A stretch of 64,000 nt of DNA. Origin: Atherix ibis. Taxonomy: Eukaryota; Arthropoda; Insecta; Diptera; Athericidae. A program made the position numbers and the translations under genes. Below are positions 33,973 through 47,045 of the stretch, piece by piece. The notes under the pieces are model-generated. The model was given only the letters and a program-made list of their open reading frames with translations. It did no database searches and was not told the DNA's origin. Every line of letters begins with the position of its first letter. Within the stretch, counting starts at the first letter, position 1. The stretch spans positions 63,485,088 through 63,549,087 of the forward strand of contig OY282610.1 in the NCBI GenBank assembly GCA_958298945.1. The letters run 5' to 3'.

Positions 33973-34781
33973 TCCTTGGTCCCATCTTATATAATATTTA
34001 TACCAATGACATCCCATCTGATCCTAATACTATCATTGCTACTTATGCAGACGACACGGCCATACTTGCTATCCATACAAATCCTGACATATCAGCTTCC
34101 AACAATTTACACAACCTTCAATCCTGGTTTAAGAGATGGAGAGTGCAGGTAAATTAACAGAAGAGTGCTCACATTACTTTCACACTTTGTCAAGGAAAAC
34201 CTAACCCTTTATACCTTAATAGCAACATGATACCGCAATATGATAAAGTGCGTTATTTGGGACTTTATCTGGGCAAGAGACTAACATGGAACCCACATAC
34301 TAGACTAAAAAGAGTTGAAGCTAACAGACGTTACCTGCAACTTCTTAGACTACTGGACAAACGCTCGAAACTAACAATCAAAAGTAAGCTTCTAATCTAC
34401 AATACAATTATAAAACCTATTTGGACTAATGGAATTGAACGTTGGGGTTCAACGAAACGTTCTAATTCCTATCGCGTAAGGCCTTACAATCCAAGATCCT
34501 CCGTAAAATTGTTGATGCCCCCTTTTATGTTCGTAACACTGTAATACATCGTGATCTCAATGTTCCTTTTTGTTCAGGACCTGTGCATTTTCCGCTATCA
34601 AAAATTTCACTCCCCTTTATCCTATCATCATAATCCACATGTGAGAGAATTGTCTTGTGTTGCTCTCCCCGGAAACGCTCATCGGAGACTTAAGAGATAA
34701 TGGCCTAGAGATTTACTAGAGGAATCTAACTTCCATGCCGATGGGTGTTTATTCTCACTTCATGATGCACAATCATTGTAA
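33973..34781 (+). pseudogene. Jockey-clade ORF2, C-terminal half of reverse transcriptase
   Basis: Motif B remnant (LGPILYNIYTNDIP), then motif C TYADDTAIL with both catalytic Asp, LHNLQSWFKRWRVQVN, a stop where relatives have Glu, then QKSAHITFTL, VRYLGLYLGKRLTWNPH, LIYNTIIKPIWTNGIERWGS. These are the standard Jockey-clade blocks in the right order and spacing. A frameshift near 34460 moves the end (YVRNTVIHRDLNVPF, then GVYSHFMMHNH) into another frame; coding similarity ends at 34781. Only one stop and one or two frameshifts separate this copy from an open frame, so it is younger than the R1-clade copies. Confidence 0.88.
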
Positions 34782-34861
34782 ATTAAAATGTTATGTAAAT
34801 CTGCTTGTTACAATAAAATTGTAGTTACAGATAAAATAAAAAAACTAAAAAATTAAAAAAA
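33973..34861 (+). mobile_element. 5'-truncated Jockey-clade non-LTR element
   Basis: Starts inside the reverse transcriptase (LGPILYNIYT, motif B region), runs through the ORF2 end and a short 3' UTR, and closes with AATAAA-type sequence and an A-rich tail. The perfect 12-bp target duplication proves it is one insertion, truncated at its 5' end. A related 3' end lies at 49091-49345. Confidence 0.9.
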
Positions 34862-34873
34862 AAATTTCGATGA
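34862..34873. repeat. Right target-site duplication of Jockey-clade element
   Basis: Exact copy of 33961-33972. Confidence 0.88.
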
Positions 34874-36470
34874 GTTGCTCTTTTCCAATATCACTCACTC
34901 AATAGAAAAAAATCCTTATAAGGGATCGAAAGGGAAAGAAAAAAAAGCAAAGCCTTATTATAAAAAAAAAAAACACAATTTAAAATTATATTGTTCGGAG
35001 TTAAATCAATCCTCAATCAATCGAGTTTTTTTTTATTTTGGAAAAAGAAACTCTAGGGAAACGTTCGAATAAAAAGAAAGAAAGCATCGAAAGAAGGTGA
35101 AAAACTTTTAGTTTGACTACTTATTGAATTTATTTGTTTAAATAATAGCAAACAATTTTTAAAAAAAAAAACGCAAAAGATGCCAAAGAAATTAAAAATT
35201 GCTCTAAGAAGAAAATATTGAATGATGAATGAACGTTTAAAGAATATAATCCAACAGAAAAAAATTAAAATCCCTTTTTTCTCGGACTCCTTCCATCATC
35301 ATATTACCGTGAGGAGGGGGAGAGGGTGATCTGTAGCATAAAAACATCAAGAAACCCGTAAAACATTACAAATTGCACAAAATTTTGATTTTTTATTTAA
35401 TTTGAACTTAAAGAAAAAACAAAAATAGACGAAACATTTTTTTAAAAAAACCATCTTTCATGTCCCAAGTATGATCAAAATTAACGATTGTCATCCGAAT
35501 CTATCCGATTGCGGCAAAGGAGTAACGATTCGTTTTGGTGATTATTTCTTAAAATCAAATAGTCTTTCGTAAGGAACAAAAAAGAAATAAAATGAAAGAA
35601 GTATATTACTGTCCCTATTCGTTGACGAAAGAAATCTAATGGCAGATCCTAAAAATAATCATTATTCTTATTTCGTTTTCTTTTCTCTTTATTTGCGTAC
35701 GCACGCATTATACTCATTTATTTTTGTTAATGGTGTATGCGGCGTGTGTTTTTGGACAAAATAAAAAATAGTGAACGCATTACTTTTTGGTATTGGTAAT
35801 CACAATCAGCAGCCAAGTCGCCTTGCTGGATATTCTTAAGTACGCCGAATATTGAGGACTTACAAGTTTGCACGGCCCACACATTCGCGGGTCGAATTTT
35901 CCTTTTAAGGTGTCAATAAATCGTCGCAACAGGATTGAATGACGGCTACTGACAACAGGATTTCGGCCATTGACAACAACAACTGCTTAAATATAACTTT
36001 AACCTAAGTTCCGGAACCAACTGCTTCCTGGCCAAGACAAATTATTAACAAACTCCAGTATAGCTGCCGTTAGATCAACGAAGAGAGTAAATTTATAATT
36101 TAAGTTCTGTTTTGGATATAATAAAAAAAAGATCTTACAAGGGATCAGCCAATAATTAAAAATAAAATCAAAATCAAAATTGCCGAGGATACAAACGTGA
36201 TTATAACAATCGAATAGTTTGGTTTTCCCAGTAAAGTCGAGGTTGTGCACAACAATTTCCTATACTATGTGTGGTTGTACGCCATTGTTGCAAGTAAACA
36301 GGCATGTCACCAGAGTAGTCAGTCTTTCCAATGAAGTATTTGCAGATGGAGGAATTAGTGGGGAAAAAGAAAACTTGACTGAAAATTTTGAGGAGCAACA
36401 GAAATAGCCAAAGACAAATCCGCTATTTTTCATAAAATTATAGTCCCTTACTCTTAACAGTGTCCTCCAA
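34874..36470. other. AT-rich non-coding DNA, no gene recognised
   Basis: A less AT-rich patch lies at 35790-35990 without a recognisable frame. 36200-36470 is downstream of the minus-strand Jockey-type ORF1 and may hold the decayed start of its ORF2, but no endonuclease motif is visible. Confidence 0.35.
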
Positions 36471-36478
36471 AACTAAGT

Positions 36479-37215
36479 TCATTTTCTAAATTTGGTGTAT
36501 GGTTTTCCAGGCTTAAATAAAGTCTCCCATTTTGAAAGCGTTATCTCTGATGCTTTGGCGAGGCGTGTAGAAGTTTGTGTTGGCTGCTGCTTTGGAGGTG
36601 AAGTCTTTTGAGGACGAGGGTTATTGGGTTGTTTGCTTGAGTGTTTTGGGGAACGTGGACTTGATTTCTGGGTTGGGAATTTTGTTAGGGTTTGGTGGAA
36701 ACTTTTGTTTTCTTTGGGTTTTGGTACTGTTGTAACGGAAATAGAAGTACGTACTGCATAGTGGTGTGTGTAAAATGAAAAACCATCACGACGAGTGCAA
36801 ACTTTACCCAAAAGACATTAGTTTGAGGATATTTTTTCACCTTATGTATAATGGACAATTGCGGTTACCTGAATGATTGGAATCCACTTTGCAGTTTATG
36901 AAAAAAACTTTGTAGCACGATTCACCTGAATGTGGTGTTAGATTGCAATTACCACAAACTACTGCTGCTTTAAAGTGATTCTGGATATGCTCTAAAAGCT
37001 GGCAGCTTCGATATCGCATCGGTATTTGGTAAAATTTCTTAATTTCGATGTTGTGGTACAGATTTTGTCCCTTGATGTGATTTCGTACTCATCGAAGGTC
37101 AACACCACAATCCCCGTAAATGTTGGAGTACCATTACGTAAAGTAATAACAATTTCATCCTCTGCTCTATTCACTTACCATCGGCAAAATATAGTGCCTT
37201 TGACCTGATTAAAGG
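36479..37215 (-). pseudogene. Jockey-type ORF1 (Gag-like, zinc-knuckle), broken
   Basis: Read on the minus strand in three frames. First RAEDEIVITLRNGTPTFTG and TFDEYEI (37174-37050), then CQLLEHIQNHF, CGNCNLTPHSGESC and INCKVDSNHSGNRNC (37010-36840), then a proline/lysine-rich tail (36811-36479). CGNCNLTPHSGESC is a perfect C-x2-C-x4-H-x4-C knuckle; the neighbouring knuckles each lack one cysteine (Phe in its place). This architecture, a pre-knuckle domain, a run of knuckles and a basic proline-rich end, is that of Jockey-superfamily ORF1. It may belong to the same family as the copies at 34.0 and 49.1 kb. Confidence 0.72.
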
Positions 37216-37260
37216 TCAGGTACATTGGGAACTTTTGTTTTCAAATGTTTTTTTTTGCTG

Positions 37261-40200
37261 CAGCTTATTTTTTGTTCCCAACGAAAAGCACTGTTACGGT
37301 AAACACTGATCGGCAGAAATGTTTTTTATTAGAGCATGAATTCTAAATGGTAAAATCTCACTGATCTTGTGCTGTGAATCAGGTTCAGCGGACATAATCA
37401 GAAAACGGGGGTTAAGAAATTTTGGTTAGAAGCGAAGGAGATTGGAGAAGTTTGCTGAGTTGGGTTGTAGGCGTTATAAAAATAATATACACTTTACTAA
37501 ATAGTTTTTATGAAAAGAAACAAAAAAACCGTTACCGGAAAATTATAAATATTTTTTTATAATTTATTAAAAAGCAAGTAAGCAAAATCACGAATCTTTA
37601 TTGGAAGAATAGAACAAACTTTATGCGTTTGCCCTCTTTGTGTTTTTTTTTTCTCAATTTTTTTGATTAATATTTAATTAATTGGTTTTTTTTTTCGTTC
37701 CATGCTCGCATCTTATTTACTTGATTAACTTTAAGAAAACTTTAATTTTTAAAAATTTATTAATTTTATAATATTTTTTATGATTTCGATTTTTGTTTTC
37801 GGAGTTTTTCCCTTTATAATTTTACTGAATGAACTTTTTTTTTATCTACATATAAATTTTCCAACTAGTTTTTTTTTGTAAGTATTATTATTATTAAATT
37901 TATTCTTAATAACCGAAATGGTTTTTTTTTAAATAAATTTGTTTGATATATTTTAAAAATTAAAAATTTACAATGAAAAAAATAACAATTCTGAATACAA
38001 CATTTTAGGTTTTACCAAAATATATTTCATGTACCCATTTTTTTCATTTCAACTATGGCAGTTTTCCCAACAACAAAAAAAAGAAAATGCATTTTTCAGC
38101 ATTTCATTTTAAATAAATTTTCGATTGATTTTAATGCATTTATTTTTTTTAAATCTGAAAAGGGTAATTAGGACCAAATGAGAATTAAACAATAACAGAT
38201 TTAAATTGGAAAAATATTCTATTCATTTTTGACAATTCTTCTATTTTATAGTTGTTTTTAGTGATTATTCAAAATATATTAATCACATTCTACCAAAACC
38301 CCCCACTATGGCATCACCACGCATCCCTCTTCCCATATTCAAACAAGGTACTCGTAGTGATATCCAATGGATTTCCGATTTATGAAAATCTGATAATTTC
38401 TATCAAATGCAATAAACAGAAAAGCATAAAATCCCTAAACAAAAATAGTTGTGATTGTGCGAAGTATAATTATCGTTAAAATGGGGGCTAGGAAGAGTTT
38501 TCCCTTTCTAAAAGTTTTAATATTGGCATTTTTACAAACGTACCATAAAATGTTAAATTCGAAATCGAAATATAAACGGAAGTGTGTCGAAGAGAAGAAA
38601 ATTGTGACGAGTTTAGGGGGGAATCGAATCTAGTCGTATGAGGCAGCGGATTTAGTGGATCCAGCGAAAGTAGTAAATCTACAGTGTCTATTTCAATTCG
38701 ATCTGTACTGTACGTTCAGTTTCGGTTCAAAATAACACTACGACAAGAAACTCTTCCGCATATTTTCATTATACAACTTGACTCGGTTCAGGTCTGCAAA
38801 AAAAGAGAAAAAAGTAAGCAAGGAAAGCAAGCTATTCTGTTGCATAAATGTCTTAACAGGCAAGCAAAGAAACGAAAAAGCCACCATTATCCGACCCGGC
38901 ACAGCTCACGTATTATAGTTTTTGTTCAACAATCGGTGTTCTCGTGTGTTGTTAGTTTTTGTATTTTTTTTATCTGGTGAATAGAGAAGCTCCAATGCCT
39001 GTTCCTTGCCGCTTTTTACGGAATCAACATTCGAAAATCGGGCCATCATCCATCCCCTTTCTCCCATAAAAACCAATCCGAATAATTGCAACACAACGTA
39101 AACCAATCGCAGTCCAACACAGCAACAAACATCTGAGGAAAATTGAGAGTGAAGTGCTAGGAATCTCTTGCGTGTGTATATTGCCGTGACCGATGCCGAC
39201 GTATCGTTTCCAGATTGCGTGTGTTGGTGTATGTTCATACAGAATCGCGTGTCGCTTTGTAAGCGCTTCCACTTGTGTTGATTGAGTGAGCAACGGGTTC
39301 AATGGCTGACCTAATTTCGAATGAACGGGAATTGTTGTAGCGTTAGAGAAAGACAGACAGAGAAAACGAGCAGAACGGAACGTGTACGATTGAAATGGGT
39401 ATGATGAACGAAGCAGCGACGAGAATTTACACTGAAATGTGTGTGTTTAGGTTACACAGTCTATCTCCGCATGCATGCTGCGAGAATGCTCAGCACTGCA
39501 GTCAAACAATCGCTGCCGTTGTTCGGATTGTCGCGTTGCGTCGTGTCCCGTACGTGTTGTGTTGGTCGTTTACGACGCACGGTTTCCCTACGAAATAAAA
39601 ATTAAAAACCAAACGAAAAATAACTTTCGTTTTCTATTTTTTTGGTTCGTTTCCATTTAAGATTTTTCTGTTTTTTTTTTTTTGGAGACATTTAAGCAAA
39701 ACACATTTTTGTATTCTTCAAACTCTTCTGAGATTTTATGCATGTGAACGGAGGGGAAAGTCCGTCAGTTAGACTCTCTCATCTCCACTTATGCCTTGGT
39801 TAGGATTATTTCTATAGCACTTCATTCGACAGGAGCCTGGTATACTATCTCTGTGCTTGTGTTAGTAAGTCTCCTTTGGTGAATATCGGATATTGGCCGA
39901 TTTCGATACAAAAAAAAAGAACCACCAACTCAGCATCACCATAGGCTTGACCCGAATTTCGATTTAGACAGTCTTAGATTCATGTTCGCCTGTTTGTCTG
40001 GATACATCCGAGCGTGTCCCGAGCGTGTATATCGCGTTAAGTAAGGAAGTGTCTGCCGACTGTTGACCAACTAAATTACATGAGTTACTGTCACTTACGA
40101 GACATTCTCAGTTGTTATTAATTGAGGTGGCAGTTTTACGTTTCTGTTTTATTTAAGGACCCAATTACGTTTGTCATTTTGCTCACTGGAAAAACCGTTG

Positions 40201-43069
40201 CGGTTCTTGCAAGTGAAAATAGACAAAAATGAGAAATATCATCGGAAATTTGATAATTCAACAAGTTTGTGGCCTCTTCGACGGATACTAGGCAACGGAT
40301 TCAAGCCATTTTAATGACGATTAGTTTTGTCTTTTTAGTTTTTTCGTCCCTTTTAATAATTTTTTATAAGTTCATTGATAAAAAGCGTATCTTTAAGAAA
40401 TTTAGAAATATTAGGGTTGTTATTTTCACAAGGATCACGTCCTAATATGGTTGATTACACGAGCTTGTTCTTGTGTACACTTAATTTTTTTACGTAAATC
40501 TCGTAAAACTAACGAAATTATATTGTATTTTTGCCCAAAATCAAAGCTAACTCAAGTCCTCTCTCTATTCGGCGTCCAATGTAGGATAATATTGTACAAA
40601 AATAGTGCGCGTAGAAAAATTATTTTTGCATTCGGAAAAATTTGTTGTTTGTTTTATTGGTCATTCTTGTTTTGAACGGGCCATTTTAAGTTTCGCCTGA
40701 ACTGATTGCCTCTTTGATTGGTGGTAATTTTGCTTCGTGTACTTTTTATCAGCTGTTCAAATAAAATCGAAGAATTTTCTATATTTTTTCTAATAAGGCG
40801 TAGTGCTCCCGTGGCTTTTCCGCGTTTTCATACATTTTACTTATAATAGCTGCCAACATATTTTCGCCTCGAAGATTCAGAGCGAAATGAACCTTTCTAT
40901 ATTAATACAAATACTGGTGAACCAGTTTGTTTTCATTCAGTTTGGACGTGGTTAATGGCACGATGTATGGTATCATATTGAATCGTGTAAATTAGCCCGT
41001 TGTGCTTATAAAGTTCAACGAACTCCAACTCAAAGTATTATGGACGAATGACGTTCGAATTACGTATGTGTATGCATGCACTCATGCGAATACGGAACAT
41101 ATTTATTTTTCGCTCTCTTACGCACACCAGCTACTTCCGCTATTGGCTATTGGCTGTTTGCGTTAGTGTTTTTATGCGCGTAAATGTCAATTTGCTATTA
41201 AATATATTGAAAATATTAATGCCAATATTTTCATATTAAAAATACTCAAAAATGTCAATTTGCTATTAAAAGCCTTCATTTTTGGTTTAATATTCGTCCT
41301 GCAATGTCTAGTCGTTATACCCTTTCTTATCCCTTTGCAACCTTTTCACTCTTTTTCGCTCTGTGCTTACTTGATGCAATTTTTGTTACGATCATTTTCT
41401 CTTCTTTTTTCAATCCATTCTTTCTTATCCGCTCTTTCAATGGAATTTATTTTTGAATCGAATTTTTTTTTTCAATTTTTTGAGAAAAAAAACCAAGTTA
41501 AACCAAACAAAAAAAAAACTTTAAAGAAAAATGAACAATTTTAGAACATTTTATTAAGAAACGATTTTTTTTTTTAGCTAATTGCAAATTTTTCGGTTAT
41601 CAAAATTTCTTTTAACTTTAATTGTTTTTTCTCAGATTATTTTTAATTAAGTTTTTTTTTTTGGAGAGATTTTAAATTTTTCAAATTTATTATCGAATCG
41701 TCATTTTTTCCATTCAGTTTTTTTGCCCTTTTTTCCTGTCATTTTCTATAAACACCCTCCAATTTACCCCATTTTTTCAAATTTCTTTTATACTTTTTAA
41801 TTTTTTTTTAAAAACTATCCAATTTCTTCTCTTTATTTGAAAAAAAAATTTTCTTAAGTTGGCATTGTCTCTACTATGAGAAGCAACTTGAACTGTTGCC
41901 AATCCCTGCTGTTTAGCACGGCTGCTTATAATGCAATCGCGAATTTTTGCACAACCTCTGATATTATATTTTTGAAGAAATTATTGGTTTAAGATTGTGT
42001 ATGCTTTAACTTATTTCTGAAAATTTCCTGTTTACATTCAAACTGAAAGGGAAAATAATTAAATAAAAAATCTACGTTAACATTATCGCCACCATTTCTT
42101 CCCTCCAACAAGTAACCCCTTCCAGCACCAACTCAATAAAAAATTCCACGGCAATTGAAAGCTTTCATTCTTATTTACCAATCGCGTTCATGTGCGCGTG
42201 AGAAAACATTGGAAATTTTGCGGACGTTCGTTAGAGAGGAAGAAAGGTGGGGTAGTGGTCACTTTGAGAACATCATCGGGCATATTAGAAATCGCAGTAC
42301 AAGTTAGACAAATAGCGCTGAGATTGTTGATGTTACCGGAATCTTTTTTGCGTTGCCTCTTCCCACCTAAAATAAGATACGTTAACCATTAACGAAAGTG
42401 AAAATAAAAACAAGATAATTGAATGTTTTTTCCATTTCGTTCTGTAAGTTTGGTTTTCGTTTGCTTTCCTTTCCTTTTTCAGGTAATAGTTAACGGCGAT
42501 TCCTACAGTTTGATGATAGTACGAGTGCTTATCTTTTGATCTAGGCTGGGAGATGGGCGGGGGTTGTTGGATTCGCGAACAGAATCATCAACAGATCATT
42601 TAACGATGGCTGCAAATACCATTCGTCTTACCACATTTCTTGCGCCATTTTTTCTATGTGTGTCGAGTCTTTCTGCATTTTACTGATCGATTGCGTCATT
42701 TCCAATCAAAGAGAATAGAAAAGAAAACAAACGAAATTGTTAGAAATGTTAACTGGAATTTTCATTTTCCTGACTTGCCATATGAATTTTTCCAGTTATC
42801 AGAATTTTTCTTCCAAATTTTCTTTTTCTTTTTCGTTTTTTTTTTAACTTTTCATTTTATAAATTTTACATTAGAGAAAACGACCTACTTTAAAAAAAAA
42901 ATTTAATAAAAAAAAAGATTTTTTCAATAAACACATTTCCATGAACGAATTTTTAGCATAATTTTTTTTGTTTTGTATCCTTTTAAATATAAAATTTATG
43001 CCAAAAAATTCATTTTCTAAATTACCTTTAATAACTTATATTTAAGAATTCAAAAATTACACACTATTT
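37261..43069. other. Long non-coding stretch, no gene recognised
   Basis: 37.5-38.2 kb and 41.5-41.9 kb are extremely AT-rich. 38.6-40.2 kb is closer to balanced composition, with a possible initiator-like tcagtt at 38716 and a GTAAGC donor-like site at 38814, but no coherent frame (38684-38980 and 38906-39302 show no domain). A short direct-repeat structure at 41182-41270 is listed separately. Confidence 0.4.
41182..41270. repeat. 21-bp direct repeat flanking a small inverted repeat
   Basis: aaatgtcaatttgctattaaa occurs exactly at 41182-41202 and 41250-41270. Between them sits a 47-bp segment with the inverted pair gaaaatatt/aatattttc. Confidence 0.75.
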
Positions 43070-43126
43070 GTTGCGAGTATGAATTTCGTTCTGTTTTTGT
43101 ATCAGAACGAAATTCATACTCGCAAC
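43070..43126. repeat. Perfect 23-bp inverted repeat, 11-nt loop
   Basis: Arms 43070-43092 and 43104-43126 around gtttttgtatc. The sequence just outside (caaagttggtcgc) carries a further short inverted echo of the arm. Confidence 0.93.
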
Positions 43127-46100
43127 CAAAGTTGGTCGCATTTTTGTTAATTTCATCCGAAAATACTGATTTGTTTTCATAAAAGCCAAGAAATTACATT
43201 GTTTTAATTTTCTTTATAATGTTAAGGACTCCACAGAGAAGAATTTGTAGGACACTAATAGGGTTCATACAGAAAAGGGATCACAACCACAAAATTTAGT
43301 GATCATCAATAAGAATTGAGGAAGGCGGTTCGAAACTTTAGCAGCTTTAAGAACAAAAACAGTCTTCGCAGATCTAAAGGGTATAGTAATAAGAGAAAAA
43401 ATAATAAAATTGAGAGAAGACAGAATAGGACACCAATCATATTCAAGTGAAGATCTACTTTTTCCAGCGTCTCATATTTTTTATGAGAACCTCGGACTAA
43501 TTAACTTCTAGATGAGAATTTGTAAAGTCCAAAATGATTTTTTCTTTTTTCTTTTCTCATATTATTATATATTTTTAGGTAATTTTCTTTTTTTTTGTTG
43601 TTATTACAATAAAATTCAAATTTTTAAAGTATCTTCTCCAAAAAATCTGTCATACTTTTCCTTGTAATTTTCTTTTTGAAACAAAATCTCTTTTAATATT
43701 TTATTAGATTAATATCGCAATATTTTCTAAGGCATTCAAAGATTCCCTAAAATTTTGCTCAAATATTATGTAATTTGATGACGTATTAATTTGAAACTAA
43801 AGAACATATACTTTTATGATTTGAATTTAAGGCATATGCAAATAGTACTGAAATTAATAAAATAACACATAATCAAATTATTGTAAATGGTTCTTAGCTT
43901 ACCGTGATGGTGAAATTCGATGGCTCTCTGGAAATATTAAAAAAATTTCGAAATGAGTTTTTTTTCTCTTTTTTTTGTTGCTTGGTATTTAAAATATTTT
44001 CTTAAAATAACTTTAAATTAATCAATTTTTATTATTTACTATTATACACATATATATTTTTTAAAATTTATTTTGTTTCTTTTCTAGTCACTGAAATGAA
44101 TATTCTAAGCGCCACGACACTAAAATCTATTTAGAGCGACTGCATATTATAAGCCGTATTGGAACTCGGCAATCGCAACACATACTCGATTACGTCACAC
44201 AAGACGACTTAATTAATTTTATTTAATTCATTCGTTATTTTTATTAAAACTATCGCTATTTTCGAATTGAAAAAAAAATATTGATAATAGAATTAATTGC
44301 TTTAATCAGGATCAGTGATTATAGATCGTAATCGGGGATCGTTGGCCCAATCGAAGAAAGAAGAGAAATGTGATGGCACGCTAATAATTGGAATCACAAG
44401 AAACTGTCAAGGACTCACCATCCAAATAAAAATCATACGCCAGAGCGGTTGATGGCAAGAAGAAATTATCAGAGAACAAAACGTTTCCGGATCAAGTAAA
44501 CGTAAGAAAAATGTAAAATTAACAATGGCGCTAACAGAGAGCGCTAGAAGAGGATGCTGCCTTGTGTAAGGAAGGAGGAGCATAATAACTTATAACAGAG
44601 AGGTGCGAGAAAAAAAGAAACTGAGCAAAAGAGACAATTTCGATTAGGATACTAACTTGCTCTCTCGCTCTCGTGTTACTGTTTGACGACCATCTTCACA
44701 CAACTCCATATGAGGACCGGTATCATACCACGTGCATATGCGTTTGTGAATGAATGTTCATTTAGACCTGAGCCATCGAGCCGAAAACAAATAATGAAAA
44801 TATTCTTTAAAAAGCCATAAAAAGGATATGAAGCATAATACACCAATCAGAGAATGCAATTAATCAGTGCCGTAGAAACAAGTATGACCAATAAACAAAC
44901 AGCAAGTTTTTCCAAACTCGAAAATATTTTTGTACGTACACATAAATATACTCGTATTAGCGTTAGTTGAAATGAAACCAGCCAGTATCACGTGGAAACG
45001 TGTGAATATGCATTTTTATTGCGTTGACAATTTTTTAATTCACAACGTCAAACATTCGCATTGCACTAAGGCTGCTGAGAACATTTTTAATTATTTTTAA
45101 TTGCAATAACTAGGAAACAAAAAAACTTTTATTTTTAATAATAATAAAAAAGCTCATATTATAAGAAATATAAAATTTTTCCCTAGCTTATTCCGGTATT
45201 AAAATTGTCCCGATTAAAATGTTCAAATATGTGTATTAGTAAAAATGTCGGTCTCCCCCACATTTTATTGTATAATTTTCTCCAGTTTAACTTGAACATG
45301 TTAATATCGTAGATTTTTTATTGTAGTTTTTTGTTAAATGATCAAAATTTAAATAAAGCGAATACAAATACACCTGCGACACCCAGGGCCAGCACCTCAG
45401 CCCAGGCCTTACAATTTGCTGGACTATTTTTCGAAATCGTTCGCAACTTAACCGAAAAAGAGATGAGAAAAGAAAAGAGGTGGAAAAATATGTACGCATT
45501 TTGAGCATCGAAAATGAGTAATTGAGCACTTGTGTTTATGGGAATGTGAATATTGTACGCACATTTGAGCGAATGGAGAGAATATGGAAAGCCAAGTACG
45601 CAAAGTGAAAGTTGAATGGAGTGCCGCACCAAGGCGAGCGTGCGAGAAGAAGAGTATAATGCGAAGGGAGTGGTACACAAAAATCTGCGGCGATCATAAG
45701 GGACGACAGTTGAGCAAAAAATAACAAAATTACAAAAAGGAATGCCGTTATTATGTTTACCACCGTTTTACTCGTCAGCCGAGTATGATTTTGCCTTTGA
45801 CTTCTCGTTTTTTTGTTTTTTTTTGTATGAAAGTTATCTTAGCCATGCGCCTGAGAAAAGCAATCTAAGGATTGTTATAAAGGATGAGGAGCTTATATGC
45901 CCAGAATTTCGGAATAGATGTTAAATATACTCGTCTATTGATGGAGTTATGTACCGCTATTGGTCCACTCAACGTGTCTGAGGATGACTAACGGCAATGC
46001 CGCATTGCGTTCATCGAGCTTTCTGATACGCTCGTTAGATGGACTTGAAAGGCGCTTGCTGATAATTTTTCCTCTGACTTGATTGAGGGAGGGATGAACC

Positions 46101-46769
46101 GAAAAGGTTAATTTAGTGCCAAATTATTGATTTAGTTCTTAAAAGTAGATCACCAAAACGGTAATCCTTAGAACCAGACTGGTTTTAAACGGTCAGATCT
46201 GGGTCGCTTTGAATTTAGATTTGATGAAACTTGAAACTATTAGGAAGCGGTGATGGTCGGCAACTTCGGCCGGAATTGAGAGAAAGTTAATAAGTCAGTT
46301 AAGTACAGCAAGGTTTTGGATTGTTTGGTTGTGGTTGTTGTTGGGGTTTTTTTTGCGATGCTATTATTGGAATGGTAGAGTCTGGCTTGCTTTGTAGGGT
46401 GTAGTGGTAGTGCCATTAGAGAATATTGATTTTAATTACACAAGCAACAATTAAAAAAAAACATTTTTTAATTGCATGAACGTGAAACAATTAAATTTTT
46501 AAATTTTCAGAAAAGCTCTTTTAATTAATTTTTTTTTTTGAATTCTTAGATATCTTACACGTTTTTCACAAAATTTCCTTTTTTGAATTTTTCATTTATT
46601 TTTTTTATTATAAATTGTATATTTTTTAGTGACACCCTATACTGATTAACAATTTTCATTACAATAACAATTTTATTTTATTTCTTTACATCAATATTAT
46701 CCCCTTCCAAATAGTTCGCTTAGGCATATATACTCGTATATCAGCAGCAGTTCTGGAAGGCTTTAACTA
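43127..46769. other. Non-coding DNA, no gene recognised
   Basis: Contains copy 3 of the dispersed motif (44085). The patches 44.3-44.8 kb, 45.35-45.75 kb and 45.95-46.3 kb are less AT-rich than the rest but have no assignable frame (45342-45680 is composition-driven). Confidence 0.4.
44085..44140 (+). repeat. Dispersed 55-bp motif, copy 3
   Basis: tagtcactgaaatgaata, then ctaagcgccacgacacta and atttagagcgac. It shares the order of blocks with copies 1 and 2 and is preceded by a pyrimidine-rich run ending in ctag. Confidence 0.5.
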
Positions 46770-47043
46770 TTGGGTTGGCAACTAAGTGATTGAGGATTTT
46801 GCCAATAGATGGTATTAGCACATTCTTTTGTTATATCAACGTGTTCAAAGTACCTAGCCTATATTGGTTTCTTGTTGTTTGGACTTCCGCCTTTAATTTA
46901 TTAAACAAATTGTATCGTTAGCTATTCAGTTTTGTTTTTATCCAAATTTAAAAATGGAAGGACGAGACGTGCATTTTAGACATATTTTATTATTAAATTT
47001 TTCTTCTTATTTAAAATCCGAAATCACTTAGTTGCCAACCTAA
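46770..47043 (+). mobile_element. Internally deleted mariner element, 274 bp
   Basis: Terminal inverted repeats of about 31 bp (left ttgggttggcaactaagtga, right ends tcacttagttgccaacctaa) are flanked by TA at 46768-46769 and 47044-47045, the mariner target. The ends resemble irritans-type mariners. Inside, an ATG at 46954 opens MEGRDVHFRHIL, the beginning of a mariner transposase, and then sequence jumps to the right repeat. It is therefore a deletion derivative that needs transposase from elsewhere. Confidence 0.88.
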
Positions 47044-47045
47044 TA

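Noticed and set aside
45342..45763. Overlapping minus-strand frames of 75-112 codons
   Set aside because: They overlap one another in different frames, have no recognisable domain and sit in a simple compositional shift.
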